DNA from: Orientallactaga sibirica
Lineage: Eukaryota; Chordata; Mammalia; Rodentia; Dipodidae
Assembly (NCBI GenBank): GCA_036365145.1
Contig: JAEOAD010000001.1
Coordinates: 106,331,001-106,395,000, forward strand
Direction of reading: 5' to 3'
Length of the DNA: 64,000 nt
Shown here: piece by piece, positions 58,550-64,000 of the stretch
Numbering within the stretch: the stretch's first letter is position 1
How the letters are laid out: every line of letters begins with the position of its first letter
The notes under the pieces: model-generated
Seen by the model: the letters and a program-made list of their open reading frames with translations, nothing else
Database searches by the model: none
What the model was told of the DNA's origin: nothing
Program-made: the position numbers and the translations under genes

Positions 58550-58639
58550 GAAGGGTTGACTTTTGACATTAGTCAAAGTGTTTGCCATCTCCAGGCTACC
58601 TGAGTCAGTCATGCTAAAACAAAGTGCAAAAGACTGTGT

Positions 58640-58945
58640 TGCCTATAAAGTACAGAAATGTGTTTCTTGCCATTCTGTTGGTTTAAAGTCCAAGATGGGA
58701 GTACCAGCATAGTGCGTTGTCTGTCACTTTCTCCTTGTGTCCTCACATGGTGGAAAGGGACAGGAGAGCCCTTTGTATCTCTCTCAGAAGGACAATAATC
58801 CCATGCAAGAATGCTTCACCCTCATGACCACGTCATCTCTGCCCGTGTCCTCCATAAAACAGAGTAGTCTACCAATTAGGACAAGCTCCTGGTCTCTCTC
58901 CTCATTCTTTTATACCTCTACACATTAGATGCATTTCCCCTGCAT
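58640..58945 (+). repeat. Ancient mammalian interspersed repeat
   Basis: 'ttgtgtcctcacatggtgga' followed by 'aagaatgcttcaccctcatg' and 'accacgtcatctct' is an old, common mammalian repeat text. Related to 5480 in layout. Family not named. Confidence 0.5.
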
Positions 58946-60627
58946 GAACTAAATGTTGACTTGATTAAAATTTTTGCTTTTAAACTGGAGGTATTTAGTC
59001 ATCATGGCAGAATGGTCTTGACTTTGTAGTGGGATCTTGTCACCCAGTCATCTTGAGCTAAGCTGGCTGGTGTGATCCAAACCTGACCTTGAGACAATGA
59101 CTGCCCAAACATGTTGTTGGTTTAATGTTATGTCAGAGCTGTGGCCACAGGTGACGATTGACATTACTGTGTCCAAGCTGTGTTAATATTGAACAGTGTC
59201 AGGCACGAGTCTCAGGTGTTCATGGTTGGTTAGCCTGAAGCTGATGACATTGACGCTCATTCTGGATTCACTTTTTGTGTGAGGTTTTGTTCCCTAAGAT
59301 GTTTACATAGGAGAGTTTTCTAGTTCCACCTTGTAAAGTCTCCAGATTCCTGATAGGAAATCATTTTAATGGTCTAGCTGCTTCCACACTGGCCAAGACA
59401 GTGACTTGTTTTCCAAGTGTTGAAAGGATATAGTCTTCTCTACCTAGAAATGGGAGCTTTTGGAAAGAACACCAAAGAACATCCTGTTATTATTATTTAA
59501 GCAAACATAATAATCTCCAAAGTCATTGCAAGCATGTATTTCAGTTTGTGGTTACAGAATTCAGTAAGGTTGCATTAGATTGTTGTTGATCCTTGGGGTA
59601 CAAAAGACCTATAAATCAGATTCTAAGTATTCCAGAAGAAAAGGCACTTAGGCCAATGGTGACTTATATTTACAAAACAGAAATGTCACTCTTCCCACTT
59701 GTTTGAGATGGCTGATTTAATCTTCCCCGTGCAGTAATGCCTGAGATGTTAACTCCAGGAAGTATGTCACTAGCTTTTGTTTTGCTTGTGGTTCAAACGC
59801 TCCATACAATAGACAGAGGGGAATGCATTTTATTGGGGAAAAGTGTAATCTAGTTCTTTCTACAAACTCAAACCAGGATGAATTCAAAGTTTCCAAGAAT
59901 AACTGTCACAGGAATTGTAAACAAGCATGGCCTTCCAGGGAAGGAGTCACTGGCACTTGGAGAACACTGTTAGGAATTCTAATATATCAGACAATGGGAG
60001 CTGCTGTGGGCCTTGGAAGAGAGGATGGGGGTGGTCTTTCTGACTTTGAATGCATAGCAACAGACAGGGGCAAGCTCTGGAGGTGCAGCATGGCCACATG
60101 ACATATGAGAAAATGGTCATAGCTGGGAAAATGTGAAGATGATGGCAAGTGATTCCATCAGACACATCTTCCAGCAAAAGAAACAGGAATCAGAGACAAA
60201 CAAAACAACAAAAGGATCAAGCAATTTGGGGTCTCTGGAGGAGCACCTGATCTGAAACTGCCCCTGGAAGATGCTCTTAACACACAGCACAACCTCAAAC
60301 CCAGGCCAAGGACAAGAGCCAAGGGGCGCAGGTGTCTGGACACCTGAAACCCTATCCCATGCATACTACACTAGGCTAAAACTAACCTCACTTTCTTTTA
60401 AAAATACTAATAGTGTTTCATTTTCCCAAATTATTAGAATAGCAGCCATTATAGAAAAGGGTATAAAAAGGTAAAATTACCTATCCTGTTATGTTCTGAA
60501 GTAATCATGAATATTTTATCATTTTTCCTAACAACAATTTTCTATGCAAATATGGTTATGACAAAATTGGAACCATGATTAATATCTAGTTTTCTATCAG
60601 TTCTTTTCACTTATTAAAAACTTCTCA
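58946..60627. other. Unique DNA, no gene seen
   Basis: About 1.7 kb without recognisable repeats or coding features. Confidence 0.45.
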
Positions 60628-60858
60628 AGGACTGAAAAGATGACTCAGCAGTTAAGAGCACTTTCTGTGCAAGCATGAGGGCCCGAGGAAGCCTGAGAGA
60701 CTGCTCAAGTTCAATCCCCTGGACCTACATAGTCAGCTGCACTTGGCTATGTGGATCTGTAACAACAGTCCATTGGAGAGAAGACTGGAGAATCATCAGG
60801 CTGACAAACTCCATGCCCCAGGACCCAGAAGAGACTCTGGCTCCAGTAAGAATGGACA
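60628..60858 (+). repeat. Old tRNA-derived SINE, 3' truncated
   Basis: 'gactgaaaagatgactcagc', 'caagttcaatcccctggacc' and 'aagactggagaatcatcagg'. The CA tail is absent, and a DIP copy starts where it should be. Confidence 0.7.
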
Positions 60859-60860
60859 GA

Positions 60861-61088
60861 AGGACTGGAGAGATGACTCAGAGATTAAGGCACTTGCCTG
60901 CAAAGCCCAAGGACCCACGTTCAACTCTTCAGATCCCATGTAAGCCAGACACACAAGGTGACGCAAGTGCACAAGGTCACACGTGCACACAAGGTGGCAC
61001 ATGTGTCTGAAGTTTGATTACAGTGGCTGGAGGCCCTGGCACACCAATTCTCTCTATCCATCTCACTCTCTCTCATAAAAATAAAAGG
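60861..61088 (+). repeat. DIP-type SINE with internal triplication
   Basis: Between body and head, 'acaaggtgacgcaagtg', 'acaaggtcacacgtg' and 'acaaggtggcacatgtg' follow each other, a threefold repeat of the same short block. Confidence 0.93.
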
Positions 61089-61090
61089 CC

Positions 61091-61314
61091 AGGACTGGAG
61101 AGATGGCTTAGTGGTTAAGGCGCTTGCCTGCAAAGCCTAAGGACCCTGGTTCAATTCTCCAGGTCCCACGTAAGGCATATGCACAAGGGGGCGCACACGT
61201 CTGGAGTTCGTTTGCAGTGGCTGGAGGCTCTGGTGCGCCCATATTCTCTCTCTCTCTCTTTCTCCCTCCCCCTCTCTCTGTCAAATAAATAAATAGATAA
61301 ATAAAATATTTAAA
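61091..61314 (+). repeat. DIP-type SINE, near consensus
   Basis: Head 'ggactggagagatggctta', 'aaggcgcttgcctgcaaagc', 'aagggggcgcacacgtctgg', CT run and AAATA tail. Directly follows another same-strand copy. Confidence 0.95.
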
Positions 61315-61511
61315 AGATGATGAAATCTCAAAAACTAATGAATGCCTAAGGGAGGACATATTTATAATACATCCCTGTATTTAGCCATTAAGATTTATGC
61401 TTCTAAGGGCATCATATTATGGTGTAAATATGCCCTACAATAGCAACATGGTAAATGTTTTTGCTGGGGAAAAGAATAGGATGATGTAGGGAAGTGCTCC
61501 CCATCTATTCA

Positions 61512-61680
61512 GTGGCGTGTGTGTAGTGTGATGTGTGTAGTACATGCATGTATATGTGTGTGCATGTGGCACCATGTACATTTGCCTGCAGCTAGGTGTG
61601 CTCTCCTGTGGAGGCTGGAGCATAATGGTGGGTGTCTTGCTCCATAGCGCTTCTGTCCACTCTTTATTTTTTGAGGTAAA
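61512..61680 (-). repeat. Old (CA)n-tailed SINE fragment, antisense
   Basis: GT-rich start, then 'tcctgtggaggctggagcat'. Cut off by the DIP copy at 61695. Confidence 0.5.
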
Positions 61681-61694
61681 CCCAACAGATTGGC

Positions 61695-61744
61695 TTTTTA
61701 TTTATTTTTTTTTAAGATTATATTATTTGTTTATTTACCAGAGA

Positions 61745-61785
<41 letters not shown>

Positions 61786-61935
61786 GGCACACCAGGGCCT
61801 CTAGCCACTGAAGACGAACTCCAGATGTGTGCGCCACCTTGTGCATCTGGCTTATGTGGGACCTGGAGAATGGAACCGGGGTCCTTTGGCTTTGCAGGCA
61901 AACACCTTAACCACTAAGCCATCTCTCCAGCCCTA
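61695..61935 (-). repeat. DIP-type SINE
   Basis: Reverse copy with about 17 GA units, body and intact head. Left flank and right flank (agattgg, agatttc) share only agatt. Confidence 0.94.
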
Positions 61936-61983
61936 GATTTCATCATCTTGACACAAATAGTCTTCCCAACTTGTTTTTTGGTT

Positions 61984-62126
61984 TTACAAGGTAGGGTCTT
62001 ACTCTCTAGCCCAGGCTGACCTGGAATTCACTATGTAGTCTCAGGGTGGCCTTGAACTCACGGTAATCCTCCTACCTCTGCCTCCCGAGTGCTGGGATTA
62101 AAGACGTGAGCTACCATGCCTGCCCT
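61984..62126 (-). repeat. B1 SINE, antisense
   Basis: 'acaaggtagggtcttactct' to 'ctaccatgcctgccc'. TSD cttcccaacttgttttttgg and cttcctaacttatttttta is imperfect. Confidence 0.94.
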
Positions 62127-62690
62127 TCCTAACTTATTTTTTAACACTCAGGCAAAACGGAGAGTGTTTTTGTGTTTGGTGAGAGTAGGATGCTATGCTG
62201 TAAGAAAAGTTACGTTAGCATATGTGGAGGGGGAGTGGGGTCAAAAGAGATCATCAATCAAAGAGGACAATTCCAGCACAAAACCCAACCTTAAGACTTA
62301 AGATTCAGTTTCAGTCTTGAAAAGCACCAACTGCAACAGTTCAGTGAACACCCTGCTTCCTCCCAATGGGCTTGCCAGCATCACCTCAATGCTGCAGCTC
62401 AGACCTTCCTCAGGAGGCTCAACAGCCAGAGCCTGAGTGCTCCGTGTGCATGACAATGACAAAATGACAGAGGAGGGAAAGGAGCCTGCTCTTGCACATC
62501 CCCCACTCCTTTATTTAAGGATGTAGTGGGAAGAGGCACCCAACATAAATGTACCTGTCTAATCCTTTTTTGGTATACACTCCAGTGACAATAAGTCTAT
62601 TCACAATGGTGTGAATTATCACGACCATCCATCTCCAAAACTTTGCCATCAAGCCAAATAGAAATTCAGTGCCATGAAATCAGCCCTTTT
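62127..62690. other. Unique non-coding DNA
   Basis: No gene or repeat recognised. Confidence 0.4.
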
Positions 62691-62830
62691 GCAGACTTTG
62701 GTAGCCACTGTTGTGCTTTCTGCCCCAATGATTTTGCCGTGTCATATTGGTGATCCCTCTGCATCTGGCTGATTCACTTATTCCGTAAGGATAAGTGTGT
62801 TTTAGCATGTGCCAGTATGCCCTTCCTTTA

Positions 62831-62861
<31 letters not shown>

Positions 62862-63620
62862 TATTATCTATATAACGTGCATAGAGCCATGATGGTACTA
62901 TTGTTAGCCTTCTCCCTGCCTTCCCCCCTCGGGGATTGTGGGTCTTGCATTATGGGGATAGCCATCACCCTCCAATATCAAGCTCCACCAATAGTGGTAT
63001 ACAAGAGGGCCTACATCCATTAAATTCACTGTAAAACAATAATGGCTATCCATGTACCTTGCACCGACCTCACTCTCCTTTGGAGAATTTGCTCTCTTTT
63101 TCAGATGGACACAGAACCTGAGGAGAGAATCAGCTCATCGCACCTCACCAGGGCACCAGCTGAAGCCATAGAATAATTGGGGAAATAGCAAGAGTGCTGC
63201 TTTCTCAATGCCCTTCCTTTAAAGGCTGAATAATATTCCATCACATGCATGTACTGCACTGGGGCTCTGGATTTGAGACCCTGCTTTCCTTTCTTTGGGG
63301 AAGTACGTAGCAGTGAGATGGCTGGGTCACAGGAGGAGTCTACGTGTAGTGTTTAGAGGAGCTGTCAAATGTTCCGCAGCAGCTATAACGTCTGTTTCCT
63401 TCCCACCCGTCGTGCACAGAGTTCTCAGTCATCACCATCGTCTGGAAGCGCCGCTACCCTCCTGCTCTGTTTTAATAACAGCCATCCTTGTGGGCATAAA
63501 TAGACATCTCCTTGTCAATTTGATTTGCATTTCCCAGATGACTAATGAAGGAGAATATCTTCTCATGTGCTTCCTGGCCACGGGTGTGTTTTCTCTGAAA
63601 ATACATCTTCTCTGCCCATA
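62690..63620 (-). repeat. L1M-type LINE 3' UTR, split by a younger insertion
   Basis: 'ggctgaataatattccatca', 'gagatggctgggtcacagga', 'aataacagccatccttgtgg', 'gatttgcatttcccagatga' and 'atcttctcatgtgcttcctg' are antisense L1 3' UTR landmarks in order. The 185-codon frame from 63295 is entirely this repeat plus the next. Confidence 0.85.
62831..63207 (-). repeat. Rodent L1 3' end nested in old L1
   Basis: Starts with a (TTTA)n tract (antisense poly-A side). The host word atgcccttccttta is duplicated exactly at 62817-62830 and 63208-63221. Positions 63060-63116 match, inverted, the right part of the element at 46008. Confidence 0.85.
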
Positions 63621-64000
63621 TTCTATGTATACATGCATGTATGATGTCTGTATATGTGTGTGCGTGTATGTGCGGGTGTGTGCATGTCTGTATGTGTGTA
63701 TGATGTCTGTCTATGGGTGTGCATGTTTGTACATGGGTGGGAACACACATGAGTGCATATGGAGGCCAGAGGGTGGTGTCAGGTTTCTTCCGCAGTTGCT
63801 TCTCATCTTATTTATTGACACAGAGTTTCTTACTGAACCCACTGAAGGCTGATTTTGCTGTCTAGAACCAGCTTGCTCATGGGATTTCCTGTCTCCACCT
63901 CCTGGGATGCTGGGATAGCAGCGGGTGTGGGCTGCTGTGCCTGGCATTAACATGAGTTTGGGACCTGAATTCATGTCCTCGTGCTTGGCAGCAAGTGTCT
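63621..64000 (-). repeat. Old (CA)n-tailed SINE, antisense, runs off the window
   Basis: GT-rich left part, 'atatggaggccagagggtgg', 'gacacagagtttcttactga', 'ctgggatgctgggatagcag' and 'ttcatgtcctcgtgcttggc'. The tRNA-like head would lie beyond the right end. Confidence 0.7.

Noticed and set aside
63295..63852. 185-codon plus-strand frame
   Set aside because: Lies wholly in antisense L1 3' UTR and GT-rich old SINE sequence.

Overview
This window is a gene-free stretch of rodent nuclear DNA. I see no protein-coding gene, exon series, rRNA, functional tRNA or CRISPR array. Open reading frames across it are short, lack any protein family I recognise, and mostly fall on microsatellites or transposable-element sequence. 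It could be intergenic or a large intron; the sequence does not decide which.

The best clue to the organism is the repeat set. The commonest element (about 38 copies) is a tRNA-derived SINE. Its head reads like the B2 superfamily (ggctggagagatggcttag), it has a Pol III B box (ggttcgattcc), a body with 'ctggagttcgtttgcagtgg', a CT-rich stretch and an AATAAA-rich tail. From memory this matches the DIP SINE of dipodoid rodents (jerboas and relatives). With about 18 B1 copies or fragments, a B4 (ID-B1) element, ID-like elements and rodent-type L1 3' ends, a jerboa-like rodent is my best inference. No database search was possible.

Layout: 0-4.5 kb is mostly unique DNA with CA microsatellites. 4.5-10.4 kb is a mosaic in which an old L1 3' UTR (about 8.4-9.7 kb) is cut by two DIP copies and a B1. 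10.5-16.6 kb is repeat-poor. 16.6-20.5 kb holds B1, ID, DIP and a candidate solo LTR. 21-23 kb is repeat-poor, then L2, MIR and DIP fragments run to 27 kb. 27.6-33.8 kb is a dense SINE zone, including four same-strand DIP copies in a row at 28.2-29.35 kb and a giant compound microsatellite inside a DIP copy at 29.85 kb. 34-44 kb is mixed, with an 18-bp minisatellite at 39.7 kb. 44-47 kb contains L2 and a rodent L1 3' end. 51-54 kb has three DIP copies in tandem. 54.4-56.3 kb is a fragmented L2 invaded by other repeats. 56.5-58.1 kb has two L1 pieces in opposite orientations. The last 3 kb holds another old L1 split by a younger insertion.

There are no genes acting together here. What can be read is the relative order of transposon insertions: L2 and MIR first, then old L1, then (CA)n-tailed SINEs, then B1 and DIP. 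Nesting and matching target-site duplications (TSDs) show this directly. I found no sign of a previously undescribed biological system.
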